Of a DNA stretch of 64,000 nucleotides, positions 52,607 through 64,000 are shown piece after piece. The notes beneath the pieces are model-generated. The model made no database searches. It saw only the letters and a list, made by a program, of their open reading frames with translations, and was not told the origin of the DNA. This DNA is from Beroe ovata. Its lineage: Eukaryota; Ctenophora; Nuda; Beroida; Beroidae. The stretch covers positions 93,493-157,492 of the forward strand of contig CAMPET010000162.1 of assembly GCA_946803715.1 (NCBI GenBank). The letters run 5' to 3'. Each line of letters opens with the position of its first letter. The stretch's first letter is position 1. The position numbers were made by a program, and so were the translations under genes.

Positions 52607-53100
52607 CGATGCGCGACGGAATACTTGCGCGCGCAGAGTTTTTGATATTTTCCTCGATTCTGTCTGGCGATGCTAAACCGCTGATGCAAGCTGCAAATCC
52701 CGTGGCCCCGCGCAGTGCATGACCCACATTGCACACTCTCTATATTGCACACTCTCGACTCAGCGCAAATAATATTGTGTTCCCGCGCTGCGTGACCCAA
52801 ATACTCCGCGCGCGCTGCGCACGTCTCCGTGGTTCGGACTCCGTGATCTACGTCTACGACTTTTCAGTTCACTGAGTAGAATAGGGGCGTGTGCAGTACA
52901 TAATATTGACGATTAATTTGCGGCGCGCGCAATGAAATTTTGACCGACCGCGACTTGTCGATCGATGATAGACCCTGTCGAGAATTTCGTTTTTGGTTTT
53001 GCGCGCGCGCGGCGCAAACTTATTGATATTCTCGCGGCTTGCATCAGCGGTCTAGCATCGCCAGACAAACCGCGACAGGGGCTATCATCGACAGCCAACA
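52607..53100. mobile_element. Second GC-rich fold-back element, related to 27.6-28.5 kb
   Basis: It holds a 37-base arm at 52954-52990 (CTTGTCGATCGATGATAG...) matching the arms at 27793 and 28382. It also holds the inverted pair GGCGATGCTAAACCGCTGAT near 52666 and its complement near 53043, and the GTTCCCGCGCTGCGTGACCC block near 52780. It ends in CGACAGGGGCTATCATCGACAGCC at about 53074-53097, a degenerate opposite arm. No transposase is present. It is inserted between the FBP stop and the upstream gene. Confidence 0.7.
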
Positions 53101-53501
53101 CACTACACAGGAAATACTGAAATAGGAACTACTAATACAATTGCACGTTTAAAAGTAAAACATGAACAATAAAATTAAACTCCGAACTCGGCACTGCTAC
53201 TGTTACTGTTAGTCAGATCTGGTCTCAGTTTCTCGCGCGCGAGAAACAGAGGTCAGATATTCTGATATTATCTGACAATGCTACTGCTGGTGCTAAAGTA
53301 CTAAAGTATAGACTCTTAAATTGCTTATTTCCAATTAATTTCACTTTCAGAAAGACGCCAAAACTACTTCTTAAAAAGAACTGATAAAGAATTAGAAATG
53401 ACGATCTGAAAATTGCTTAATTCATGCAAATTGAAATAGACTGAAATTGGAATGGTATCTTCAAGTTTTAGTTATCAAGCCGCACTCAAAGAGTATAATA
53501 C

Positions 53502-56500
53502 CTATTTCAGATAGGAGAGGATGATATTAATATCCTCCGCTGATCCAAGGAATACTGGACACCTCTGGTGGAGAGAAGTTGGGACCACATCGAGAATTCT
53601 CTCCTGTCCCCGTCCAGTGACAGCTTTACCTCCAGCCTAGGAAAGAGCGGACATAAAGGTGCCACGCCCTTTTGATGTCGCTACGGGAGAACTTGAGCAA
53701 AAAATGTTTTGCTTCTATAAAAACGATCTGCTGTAGGTATAGACTAAAATTTAGCTTAGACTGAGTTTGAGTTATTGATGATAGCGCAGGAAGCATGAAT
53801 ACCTGTTCGATGAGATACGCCATGGGGTTGCACTCATAGAGTAGTCTCAACTTGCCGTTGGGCGATGCACTGTTACCCGGGTACATGAAAACGCCACCGT
53901 AACAGATGGTACGGTGAACGTCAGCCACCATGGAGCCGACATACCGAGCACCAAGCGGCTTCCCGCCATCCTGAGGACGCTTGCAGTGTTCCAAGTACTT
54001 CTGCAACTTGGTGTCCATGTACTTGGTGTTTCCCTCATTGATAGAGTAGATTTTACCCTGAAGAGAAAGGTGTCAAAACAATGACATGCCAGACGTATCA
54101 TTTATGCTAATTGCCTTGGAGCCCAGGCGGTGGTGTCAGTGTGGATTGTTAAATTGTGTCATTGCACAGCGGTTTCTGTGAGGAATGGTGGCAGTGGATA
54201 AATCTTTTTCCTTCTTTCCTTGAAGTTGAAGCGCTCAAAAGACGGTCATATTACATGGGATGGCACCATTACTGTGTTCCATGCTATGCAGTATATTGCG
54301 TTCCAGTATACATTGTATACAAATGCACATTGTATTGTACTCTAGCAAAACGCATAGAGATTCATTCTATAATTAGAATCGTCATGTTGTGGGAGAAAAA
54401 TTGTTTCGCTAGAAAAAAAGCTCCCCGTCAGGGAATCGAACCCTGGTCGCCCGCGTGACAGGCGGGAATACTAACCACTATACTAACGAGGAGATATGCA
54501 GAAACGATTTGCAGTTGTCTAATATACGGGCGTGAGTGATATATTAAGCGTCTATTCTCACTACCCCCATAGACCTATTTCCGTTTTTCATATCGTAATA
54601 GCGTTTTGTCAACACTGCAGTTAGTTTCAGTGCCTTTAAATGGAATTTGACACAGAAGTATGCCCATTGCCCAATATACGCAATTTCCAAACACACGGTA
54701 TTGATATCGCTGTTTTTGTTCATGACACACGTTTTGTCGCTTTATTGTCTGGGACAATCAAAAATTGCAAAATAGAGACGCTCGAATAAGCAATTCTTGC
54801 ACGTATATTTCTTTTGGAATCTTTTTCAACAAAAAATGAAAAGATAAGTTCCGATCGACCAGATTTGAACTGGTGACCTAAGGATTACGGTGATAGACCA
54901 CTACAGTCCTCCGCTCTGCCAACTGAGCTACGATCGGGACACATGAAACAAAATTCTACATACCAGACTTTAGAACGATTCCAAATACAACTTCATTTCA
55001 GAATGAAGTACAATTTCAACGCATACAGACCTTTTTAGGAATCGTCATGTTAGGTGCGGTAAGGATGAATTCCCCAATGGAAGGATCGAGGGTAAAGCCG
55101 TTAACACCATTTCCAGTTGACAACACCATCATACACGCAGTTCCAAACACACAGTAACCAGCAGCGACCAGCTTGTTACCTGTAGTTACATGGATGTTAC
55201 CATGAGTGTTACAAGACCGTAACGAGGTGTGACTTTGTGTTACACCACTGAGAATGGTTTTGTTACGACGTGTATCTAAGAAGTTTAGGAAGAAGGTGCA
55301 TCCCTTTGTAACATAGGACGGCCGACATGAATAACCATCAGAGATGAGATTCATCGTCATTCAGTCTCGTGATTCAGGAATGATTATGCTATTCATACGA
55401 ATGATTCTACGTCAAAGCGTGACATAAATATGACAGCTGATGACAAGACATTGTTTAACATATCTCTAGCACACGCCCCACACAGATACAGACAAGATAC
55501 GTCACACTTGAGCAACATATGATTGCTATGATCCACCACGCCCCAAAATAACCACTTCTCGAATCGTGCAGATCATTGGTGTATTGTGTATGCGGGGCTC
55601 AGGGCTAGCCCCCCTCTCTCTCCCCTAAATTGGTAGTTAGGGAGTTCTCTCCCTCCTAAATTGGTAGTTAGGGAGTTCATGCAATGATTACCATGGTAGC
55701 GTGACGTTCATCGGTCACGCGATGAAGCTAACGCGAATGGCATGATTCACGGATAAAAGATGTTACATCTATCCAAGTAGACTCAGATTGGTTGCACGCT
55801 CTTGTTTCCTTTACGGAACGAATGACACTCGACTCAGACAAAGGAAGATAGAAAGGCAGTGCCCTTGTTGAAAAACCCTTCATTTCTCCTTTGTTTCTTT
55901 TTGTTTGAAACCTACTCAGTTTTATTCTCATCGAAGCTTTCCATACCGATTCCACCCAATATCACATCACAATAGCAATAGATAGCGCTGGCAAATATTC
56001 AAACTATGAAATATCACCATTATTATTAGCATCGGGCGGTATCGTTACTGATCTCCGCTTTCCGATGCTGAGCTATTAATAGAAGTTTCGAGAAATTTCA
56101 TTCTCACATCCGACTGATCTCTCTTGTTTGAACACCCAAGCCGCGCGCACTAGTTGACCCTTTCACAATCGCATAATCCCACTCAGAGACCACGCCGCGA
56201 AGAGTGGTTTTTATCATTTCTATCGCGCCCTGCATGACAATAATCGACAATTTTCATACACAACGCATGCCTTTATATGTGAATTTCAATGACAGTCACG
56301 TTCAAGTATTATACTTATAGTAGGTCATGGCGTTCTTAACTGTTTCCATGGCAGCAAGCAGTGTGTTTGCAAATTTTGTGTCTAGGAAACCAATGAATCA
56401 TTCGACACTAGATGGAATATACATTGCTCATGTTCCGTATAGAATTTACTAGAACTTTGCTACTTATGGGATAGAAACTATAAAGAATCATAACACGCGC

Positions 56501-59500
56501 GATCATAGCTTTAAAATAACTTGTTTACAACGAAAATTATAATTGGGATGAGTTTAAAGAATGGTCCGCCATGCTTTTAGAACATTCTTATCTTAAACAC
56601 GGTAGGCCTGACACATTCCTTGATCACTGTTTTGAGAAGCTATTCTCAATGACCAATCACATGACATGATCACATGGAAACCCGTAGTTTCGACTTTGTT
56701 GATCACGCAATATGCGGCTACGGCGCCGCGCAGTAACGCCAGTAACATCTACTGAGTTAAGTAGCAGTTGTTATGGAAACAAACATAAAGTTAAGTCATG
56801 CTTTTATTAAACTTGCACAGTTTCACCATTCTGGAAGCATTGTTTCGAAGTTTGACTTCAGTTAATGATCTAATTATAGTGGAATAACTCGTATATCAGT
56901 GATATAATATCACGTGACCTCAAGTATCTAAGCAGTTCTTTCATTTCAAATCAATCAATTCAACGTCCATTCAGTTTAAATTATTGTGTTAGATTGTTAG
57001 AAACCCTCTTGACACAGTTTATGCCCTCCACTGCGGGTATAGTCGTTGACACCACTGATATATTTGACATGGTGCGTAAGTGTATGTCCGTCACACCATA
57101 CTATAGTGCCGCGCGGGGGGCTAGCGTCGTTCTAGAACGTCTCGGACCTTTGATAGTTTATCTGGCGGTCTCTAGACAGTACATTTAGCACGTATAGTAT
57201 GCAGTGTTTATATTCATCTAACGAAAAGGTCACGATGGATCAATCCGAGTCAGAGTTTTAATATAAGTTTTACATTTGTTATTTGTGGTAGATTATAGTG
57301 GTTTGGAGCAACCCATGGCCGGCGCTCCCACAATAACCACTAACTATAACAACGATATATTACGCGAGCTGTGGGCTCATATGCGTGTAGGAGTTGCTTA
57401 TATGAGGTTTAAAAGCGTCGAATATTCCCCCCCCCACGGCCAACTCCCTTCGTAGCTTCACAGGTACTGGTTTGTGTGCTGCTGGCATGAGTACTAGCAA
57501 CAGTGATGCTTATTTTAGATTTAACTGTGCTATGTAGACTATATTATGAAGGACTATCATTAGTTCCCTACTCAGTTTTAAACAGTCTAGACAAGTATAG
57601 CTATTGAACTTCGATTCAAAATGAATGACCGTTTTCATACTTGCGATAGGATGGCTAAAAACAGCTCCCACTCGTTCTCTAAAAATAGATTCACCCCCAA
57701 ATCTCATCCTCGTGCCAAGATATATGATAATTAGTTCCGAGTCATACCCTAATGTAATTGTATCTCATTATCCATGGCAGGAACGCCATGAAATTCGTAT
57801 CATCATGTCAATCAATTACTTGACCGTTGGTAAATGAGAGCTAAGAAGATTAGAGATGGCACCGGCAAACTAAAGCTCAATCTTCTCCCCCCTCCTTCCT
57901 GACTGTGCTCCTTCATCAAACATCTCATCAATCTGTTAGATTCGGTCACCCTGACCTCTCTTGGATTAGCATTTGATCATGACTTGATAGAACAAATCTT
58001 GAGGAAGGAAGTTGAGCGTAAGTTATCAACGCAGAAGGGAACTCATTTGGTATACCCAAGAACCACTCAACTCACGCGTTGCTAGGCACGTGACCCGGAA
58101 CACACGTGATACGAATATCACGCATCCGCAGGGTCACGTGTTACATGTTGTTATGGCAACTCCAGGATGTTGCACGGATATTGGGGCTGGTGTTTGTCAA
58201 GACTTTTGCTTTGTTGGGTGCCGATTGATGTTTTATACCCTCCTACTATAGAGTTTGGTTTCCTGGGTTTTGTTTGTGTTTGCGAGCTTTCTCTCATGGA
58301 GCGATTGCAGATAGATTTTACTCCAATTGATCTTGTGTTCGCCAATGTCATGCGCACACACTGAGACCCAAATATAGGTCTCGTTGACCTTGCTATTTCA
58401 TTCCAGATTATTTCACCCGACGAGCACCGAATAGTTTTCGATGCTGAAATTCCACTCTACTCTACGACACAGTTCATGATCTGCTGCATGAGTTTGTAGT
58501 ATGTGATCATCGGCAATTACTCCCATTTGTTTCACGCTACTTGGTAACACAAACAACAACAAACTATTATCGATAGGCGCTGTCTGCACTACCGCACACG
58601 CACTACTGCGACCGTTTTAAACGTTACGTAGTACTTTTACAAACACAAATTTGAGATTGTGTTTGAATTGAGTGCGATGATTGTGGTGGCCAGGCTACCT
58701 GAGATGGCTACCTTTCCCCCTCTCTCTCTGTGTTTGTGACGTGTGTGGCGTGCGTCGCAGGAGGCGTGTCAATGTGTTAAAACACATGTGTGTCGTGATA
58801 GTGATAGATATTGTGCATATCGCAACTTCACAGTTGCTATTTGAGTGGATACGTCATCAGAACTGATTTCAAAAAGGAGACCGCAGTTCATTCATTGCGT
58901 CAGTTGCTTGGATTGCATCTCTGATTTATATTCATTGCTACAGTGTTACCGTTACAGTTTTAACAAATCATTTCTCTACAGTTTACAATACAGGGGAATT
59001 GGTTCTGGTTTTGCCATTTTGCCGTTATACTTCTGGTCTCCTTCTTTATAGGAAACTTGGTAAGTATTTGGCCATAAAATTCAATGAAGAGTACCTATTA
59101 GTTCGTGATTGTACGTACCGGTTGATAACCGGTGTCTCCCGAGAACCGAGCCAGTAATCTGCAATTATTGCTTCTCATAGACTTCTTAAGTCTTTCACAT
59201 GAATGGGGAGAATTATCAGGAGTCACTTATTTCGTCGCCACCAGTTTACCCTGGAATTTCGCAAATTCCTCCTTACGGAGGTCATAATAATGATCCATCA
59301 TGCTTCGAGTAAATTTAAAATCTAGTTTTAAAATTAGAATTCGACCTGATCCAAATTACGTGGGTCTCACAGTTTTAACATTCCTCCTTGGCCTTATCTC
59401 GCATTTGCCCCGAATTTAATCTATAATCACCTCACCGCTGTTAGGAATTATGATATCGTGTATTTTCACAACTTGGATCATCCTGGTAACAGCCGTTAGC

Positions 59501-62145
59501 ATCGTGACACAAGGTGAGGAATAGAAATTTCAGGATTTTCTATGGTTTGAATCAACTCCTTCTTCTGCTATCAAAAAGCATCATTTCGATGATTAATTGA
59601 ACTCGATTTCAGGGGCACCAGTAGAAGATAAGGACGCTAGTGCAGAGCACAACAGTGTGGAGTATAATCAGATAGTCGAGAAGTATGGGGAACCGCCAAT
59701 GATACCTGGTTAGTCCAAGATACATTGAACTACTCACTGTCGGATAAGATGTTATAGAAACATCAATTGGCAAATTGAGCAATCCGTCTAGTATCACTCA
59801 CCTTGACAGATCACTCTGTATGCCCATTACTTTCATCTATCATCAGTTAGATCAATTGTCATTTATCATTGGCCCTGTTTCAGACTCACCCGAGAACGCT
59901 GAAAGTCCGGAAGTAGAGGCAGCATCAACTCCGGCAGCTAACTCCAGAACTAAGAATATAGCGCCCTACAACACACACAAGTCACGGTATGGGACCGGAT
60001 CAAGCTGGCCCCTAAAGTACAGCGAGGAGAGTCGAAATACCAAATACTCGGAGACTGAGAATGACAGGCATCCTCTTGTGAAGGGTGAGTTTACTGTGGA
60101 ATGTTCCAGAATATTCTCTGAGGAATAAAAGTGAATTGCTATGCCTTTTAGTTGGTGGATTTGATAGTTGATCTGGTCTATTTCAGCGTCGTCAAGGAGA
60201 AAAGCTGCGTTCTTTTTCCATCAAAAATGGCCAAAACGTCGAGGTTGATGGAACGATGAACCAACAATTCAGCATTTTGAAAACTAAGAAGAAAAGAAGT
60301 AAACGTGTTTTCATGATCTGTGGCTCAAAGTTGGACCCCTTTGACTTTGCAGAGAATGAAAACTCAAAGACTCCAGTAACTTTTTCACTGCATGCCCAAC
60401 AAAATGATCTTGGACACCAAGCTTTATTTGATTATTGTGTGAACTTGAATGCATGGAATGAATTTTATTTGAATTTAGGAAAACAACAAATTTAGGTTGA
60501 CTCTGCTTTGAGCCAATTGTATTCGGCGGTTAAGCTTTGTCGATTTATCATTTTGGGTTTGTTATTTGTGTGCTTATGTTGTTAATAATGTTATTCAATT
60601 TTATTTATCGATTTATCATTCAGTGTTGTGTTTCAATACCCGCGAAGCGGGAGTTGGAATACCCCACTTATAGGATTTTACGATTGGATTTACCCCGTCT
60701 GATTTTATTTCGAATGAGTTTCGTTGAAATAAGAAAGAGAATGAATAGGTAGGATTTCTTCTCTCTTTGATGATATTCTAATATGAACAATTTTCTGTTC
60801 TAGTGCAATTTGTCAAACGCTGTGTTTCATTGCCTTGTGAAGCAAGGAACTAACTTCTTTGCTACTAACTTCTTAAACTATTAACTTCTTTACTTCAACT
60901 GCGTTTTGCCGAGTAACAACCGAGTACCGACCAAATAGCTCGAATTTGAGCCAATGGACAATCACCTGGGAGGAGACAGTCTGCCTCTGAGACATCACCG
61001 TCAACATCTCTCTTGTAAATGCCGAATATGGATCCAATCGATACGAGACAGTCGATGTTCGAGCTCCCATCAAGAGGATCGAAACACACAATGTATCGGC
61101 CGTGTTTTGCCACTGGGACCTATCGGAGATAAGTGTTAAATAAGTGTTAGATAAAAACAATAGTTATTTAGAGTAGTGACGTGTTATGTTTTTTGTCATC
61201 AGCGTTATTTCTACAAAAAGACGCGCGTGAACATCCGTGCTCCGCGTTAACATCACAAAAATGTCAAATGTTCCTCGCGCGTTACATAAAATCGCGGGAT
61301 TCGTTGAAAAACTGGCGGGATTTGGTCAATTTAACCCCATCTGATTTGTTATCTTATTGCGAAGACACAAATAAATTAGATCAGTTAAACAAACACAGTC
61401 TATTACTGAATCAGAACCATCTTGCGGTGTTCGCAACCAAGGCTTGGTATTAGGACTATCTCAGCTCATACAACGATGCATATTGGTAGTTGATAGCGTT
61501 ATCTATGATGATGCATTCACGCTAATTAAACCATATTGTTGGTAAATTAGCAACTGTTATCACTAATTCCTTGATTCGCCAAAGATTTGCCATTTGGTAA
61601 TTAAGTATCAGTTGTGATAAAATGTATACGATGGCTGACGGATATAAATAATTCCGATAAGAGGATGTGCATGAGTTAAGATAATTAATATATCTCCAAG
61701 CATTGTATACAATGTGAAATGTACATTTTATACACAATGTACTGGTTAGATCGGTAAAATCTCTTGAGAATGATATACTTTTAAAGCTACCATTGTCTAA
61801 CTTCTAACTCCTACACTCGATACACAGTTTGTCCAAGCCGTGTTTACACAACGTTTGGATCTAATTATCTGTAACCCTATCTGATTAGATTGTGTTCGCT
61901 TCTGGAGAAAAGACAAGAAATAATGAGAAAAATTGAGAAAAATTCCAACATTATAGCGTCAGTGAATTGTCAACTATCTAATGATGAATTGAACATATTG
62001 AAGAAGTAAACATCTAATGACGAAGTAAACATCTAATGAAGAAGTAAACATCTAATGAAGAAGTAAACATCTAATGAACATGATTGATTGATCCCTATCT
62101 TACCTCAATCATATGCTCGTTTTCCTCTGACACCATTGCGCAGGT
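53502..62145 (-). CDS. FBP1: Fructose-1,6-bisphosphatase, N-terminal part missing
   Basis: Exons 62145-62104, 61119-60966, 55179-55031, 54057-53803 and 53636-53502 join in phase to 244 residues, ending in TAG. They cover about the last 70% of a normal 338-residue enzyme. Visible motifs are the metal ligands in VSEENEH, the FBPase signature [25 protein letters not shown] and [20 protein letters not shown] (substrate site). The enzyme hydrolyses fructose-1,6-bisphosphate to fructose-6-phosphate, the committed step of gluconeogenesis. The first coding exon or exons (about 95 residues, including the AMP-site region) were not found up to 64000 and presumably lie beyond the window. Introns are large (5.8 kb between 60966 and 55179) and host other genes: two tRNAs on the same strand and a peptide-precursor gene on the opposite strand. 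Confidence 0.95.
54421..54492 (-). tRNA. tRNA-Asp (GTC)
   Basis: 72 bases on the - strand. The acceptor stem TCCTCGT pairs with ACGGGGA in the usual eukaryotic Asp manner, with G as discriminator. The D-arm is TAGTATAGTGGTTAGTA, the anticodon loop CTGTCAC (GTC), and the B box GGTTCGATTCC. It lies in the FBP intron 54058-54802-side interval (54058-55030), on the same strand as FBP. Confidence 0.96.
54850..54937 (-). tRNA. tRNA-Tyr (GTA) with a 15-base intron
   Basis: 88 bases on the - strand. The acceptor stem CCGATCG pairs with CGATCGG, with discriminator A. The D-arm is GCTCAGTTGGCAGAGC, and the anticodon stem is GAGGA with TCCTT. The anticodon GTA in CTGTAG is followed by an intron TGGTCTATCACCGTA one base 3' of the anticodon, the canonical position. 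The B box is AGTTCAAATCT. It is 357 bases from the tRNA-Asp, in the same FBP intron. Confidence 0.95.
55180..59449. other. Large FBP intron, left part
   Basis: 4.3 kb with no further supported exon. It includes a two-copy CCTAAATTGGTAGTTAGGGAGTTC repeat at about 55624-55679, a CACGTGAC word near 58088 and 58133, and small unsupported ORFs (56994-57188, 58012-58251). It presumably contains the promoter of the nested peptide gene near its right end. Confidence 0.4.
59450..60248 (+). CDS. Candidate secreted neuropeptide/peptide-hormone precursor
   Basis: Exons 59450-59513, 59613-59708, 59884-60084 and 60187-60248 join in phase (all phase-1 introns) to 140 residues, ending in TGA. The first exon is a signal peptide (MISC followed by a run of [15 protein letters not shown]), with likely cleavage near residue 22. 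The middle is acidic and Ser-rich, as in propeptides. The last exon encodes [19 protein letters not shown]: an aromatic peptide, [10 protein letters not shown], bounded by RRK and KRR, which are prohormone-convertase sites. The C-terminal position, dibasic boundaries and short exons are typical of neuropeptide precursors. I do not recognise the peptide family. There is a single copy and no amidation GKR arrangement before the boundary. The gene lies in an FBP intron on the opposite strand. A non-neuronal secreted protein is the alternative. Confidence 0.65.
61120..62103. other. FBP intron
   Basis: No supported gene. A 90-codon + strand ORF at 61181-61453 has no splice or family support. Near the right end, at about 61980-62075, is a tandem repeat. 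Confidence 0.4.
61993..62078. repeat. 18-bp tandem repeat GAAGTAAACATCTAATGA
   Basis: Four copies of the unit, directly beside the FBP exon 62145-62104 on its intron side. Confidence 0.9.
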
Positions 62146-63203
62146 CTGAAAAGCAAAATGTAAGTCTAAACTACTTTTACGTTACTACAGTCTGCCAATC
62201 TGCCAATTATCAACTTCCCAGAGGCTCATTAATTGCTAGCTTCCTAAATGAACCACAACCACTAACAGCTTAATTGTCATCAATCTGTGGTTACGCGATG
62301 TCATGATGAGAGATTCATTAGCTCCAGAAACAACATGACGAGGAATTTTTTGGCAGGAATGTATCAAAAAGGAGCAACCGAATTTGATTAAGGGCATCTG
62401 TTTGTGTGAGGAGTGATGAACAATTGAATTATCAACGAATTAGCTTTAACCTCATTCAATCATATGAAGCGCACAAGTGGGATACTTATTACTTATTATC
62501 ACGCTCATCTTTATAACAGTAGTTCATCAAACAATATGCTCTTTTCTAAGTTCCCTATTCCACTGTTTGTTATTATCAAAGAACAACAAGCCTCGTATGC
62601 AAAACCCTCTACAGCATTAGATGAAAGCCTGGCTCTCCATTGGCAAATGCTACATGTTGTAAAGAACTATACTATCAGGATTATGCCTGACTAATATGCA
62701 TAGGTTGAAAGAGCGAACTTCAAGTAAATTAGTCTGTGTGTGTAGTCTATATAGAAGTCCATTATGAGAGGAGTCCTCGTTAATCTTTCTATTTAGTGCA
62801 CTCTTAGTACGTTGAATAATTCATCAACAGGCTATTAGCTAACTTCCTTCAGTATGGGATTTGTCCCTTGATGTTTTGAGAATGATGATATTCATGTGTG
62901 CGTTCTTTTAACCCCTCCATTACGTATTCTAAATGTCAGCAATAAGTTCTAGTTTACTCGAAATATCTTCTATTTGCTATGCTAGAAGCTTCCATCATGT
63001 TAGCAACAGCTATAGTCCGTCAGTTAGTCCATAATACAGAAGAATCCAGTGTATGATAGACAAACTGACCAGGAGAAACATGATCATCAGATAACAATTC
63101 ACCCCATCAATGCAGACACACGTAATCAATCCTGTAATCCATTCAGCCATCTGTTATCACCCAGCTGGTTTGCACCTGTATCCCTCAACCGAACAAGCAC
63201 ACG

Positions 63204-63234
<31 letters not shown>

Positions 63235-64000
63235 GCAAACACACACAGAGTAACACAGGTGTACACAGGAGGACTTAGTGTTTTGAGCGAATTGTAAATT
63301 GACCTGTATATCTTTGTATCATTCCTTAGCCGTTTTCCTCTGTTTTGTTTGAATATTGTCGCACTATTTTTCTGAAAAGACTCGTTTGTTGCATCATTTC
63401 ACGGTAATTAGATGCTTATTCAAGGGAAATGCTATAAAACAACAAACCTATCCCACCACAATCAGCAACATCAGAATTAGCAACCCTAGAAACAGCAACA
63501 ACCTCAGAATTAGCAACCCCAGAATTAACAACCTCCTTATCACTCATACCTATAATATCCAACGCAGGAGTGAAGTACCTATAGTTATTATCATTTTATA
63601 AGTGAGGGTGCCAACATGCGACGATTTAATGCTTCTACAAGTTGTGGGACCATTAGCTCAAGCCTAAATAGTCACCGTAATACTTACAGAGACCTCATAG
63701 GGACCTATAAGTGCTCTATAGGTACATTTCTAGGGTACCTACCTAGCATAAAATTTAAGTTTAAATGATTGTCAATCTCAGTTAACATTATTGTAACGTA
63801 TCGATTAACTATAGTTGTTTGAGCTAACCGCCAACAAGTCATGTCTTGATAAATTGGGAGAAAATGATCTCCGATTGCAGCCTGACTTCTCTCTTTCTCA
63901 TTATGCATGGTAAGCACCATGGTACAGTTGGTTTCTAATGAGTGCTAGTACCTATGTTCATTATGGATACAACTTACAAAATGTACAATTCCTCGCTTCT
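62146..64000. other. Right edge: probable FBP first intron
   Basis: I searched the - strand for the N-terminal FBP exon and found no match. No other gene is supported. A (CA)n tract lies at about 63197-63245, and AGCAACMTCAGAATTAGCAACCCTAGA-type short repeats lie at about 63466-63535. Confidence 0.4.

Noticed and set aside
60256-60495. 80-codon ORF just after the peptide-precursor stop
   Set aside because: Lies in the likely 3' UTR; no similarity or splice support.
61181-61453. 90-codon + strand ORF in an FBP intron
   Set aside because: No splice sites, no family match; antisense to an intron only.
62146-64000. Missing N-terminal FBP exon
   Set aside because: Looked for segments encoding the AMP-site and GSTNVTGDQ-type region on the - strand; none found, so the gene is reported as partial.

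Overview
The window is animal (metazoan) nuclear DNA, almost certainly from an invertebrate. Genes are split by canonical GT-AG introns, and the proteins are animal-type: a kinesin-13, MAP3K1 with a SWIM and RING finger, a SIX homeodomain, the meiotic factor SPATA22, a small Tim, fructose-1,6-bisphosphatase, and a likely secreted peptide precursor. The sequence is AT-rich with many (CA)n tracts and scaffold gaps. I cannot place the lineage more precisely from sequence alone. All gene models were built by hand from exon phase, splice sites and remembered family motifs, with no search.

Layout. 1-2.2 kb: 3' end of an unidentified + strand gene. 4.25-6.46 kb: five-exon gene for a protein with one C2H2 finger (+). 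7.3-8.34 kb: intronless SIX-type homeobox gene (+) behind a TATA box. 8.69-16.76 kb: MAP3K1 (-), convergent with the SIX gene. 16.8-20.6 kb: no gene found. 20.6-23.36 kb: strong CCAAT/E-box promoter and a multi-exon + strand gene whose frame I could not fully settle. 23.4-28.6 kb: repeats, including a fold-back element. 28.70-28.92 kb: TIMM9 (+), followed after 181 bp by a 15-exon kinesin-13 gene (29.1-35.5 kb, +). 38.08-38.49 kb: small CxxC zinc-ribbon protein (+). 39.6-47.4 kb: SPATA22 (-). 49.4-52.1 kb: unidentified six-exon gene (-). 53.5-62.1 kb and beyond: fructose-1,6-bisphosphatase (-), lacking its N-terminal exon(s). Its introns host a tRNA-Asp, an intron-containing tRNA-Tyr, and a complete four-exon gene on the opposite strand for a candidate neuropeptide precursor.

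Functionally this is a mixed neighbourhood: mitochondrial import (TIMM9), microtubule depolymerisation (kinesin-13), stress-kinase signalling (MAP3K1), transcription (SIX, C2H2), meiotic recombination (SPATA22) and gluconeogenesis (FBP). I see no pathway cluster. The most novel items are the nested peptide precursor, the truncated SIX domain, the duplicated SPATA22 exon beside an assembly join (probably an artefact), the fold-back repeats, and several orphan genes.

Assembly caution: long N gaps lie at 856-963, 19819-20496 and 40172-40211. Single Ns lie at 9449, 10951, 14295, 21161, 24632, 33501, 41123, 42547 and 43974. At least two of these (24632, 43974) are flanked by near-duplicate sequence, as expected when two alleles were not merged.
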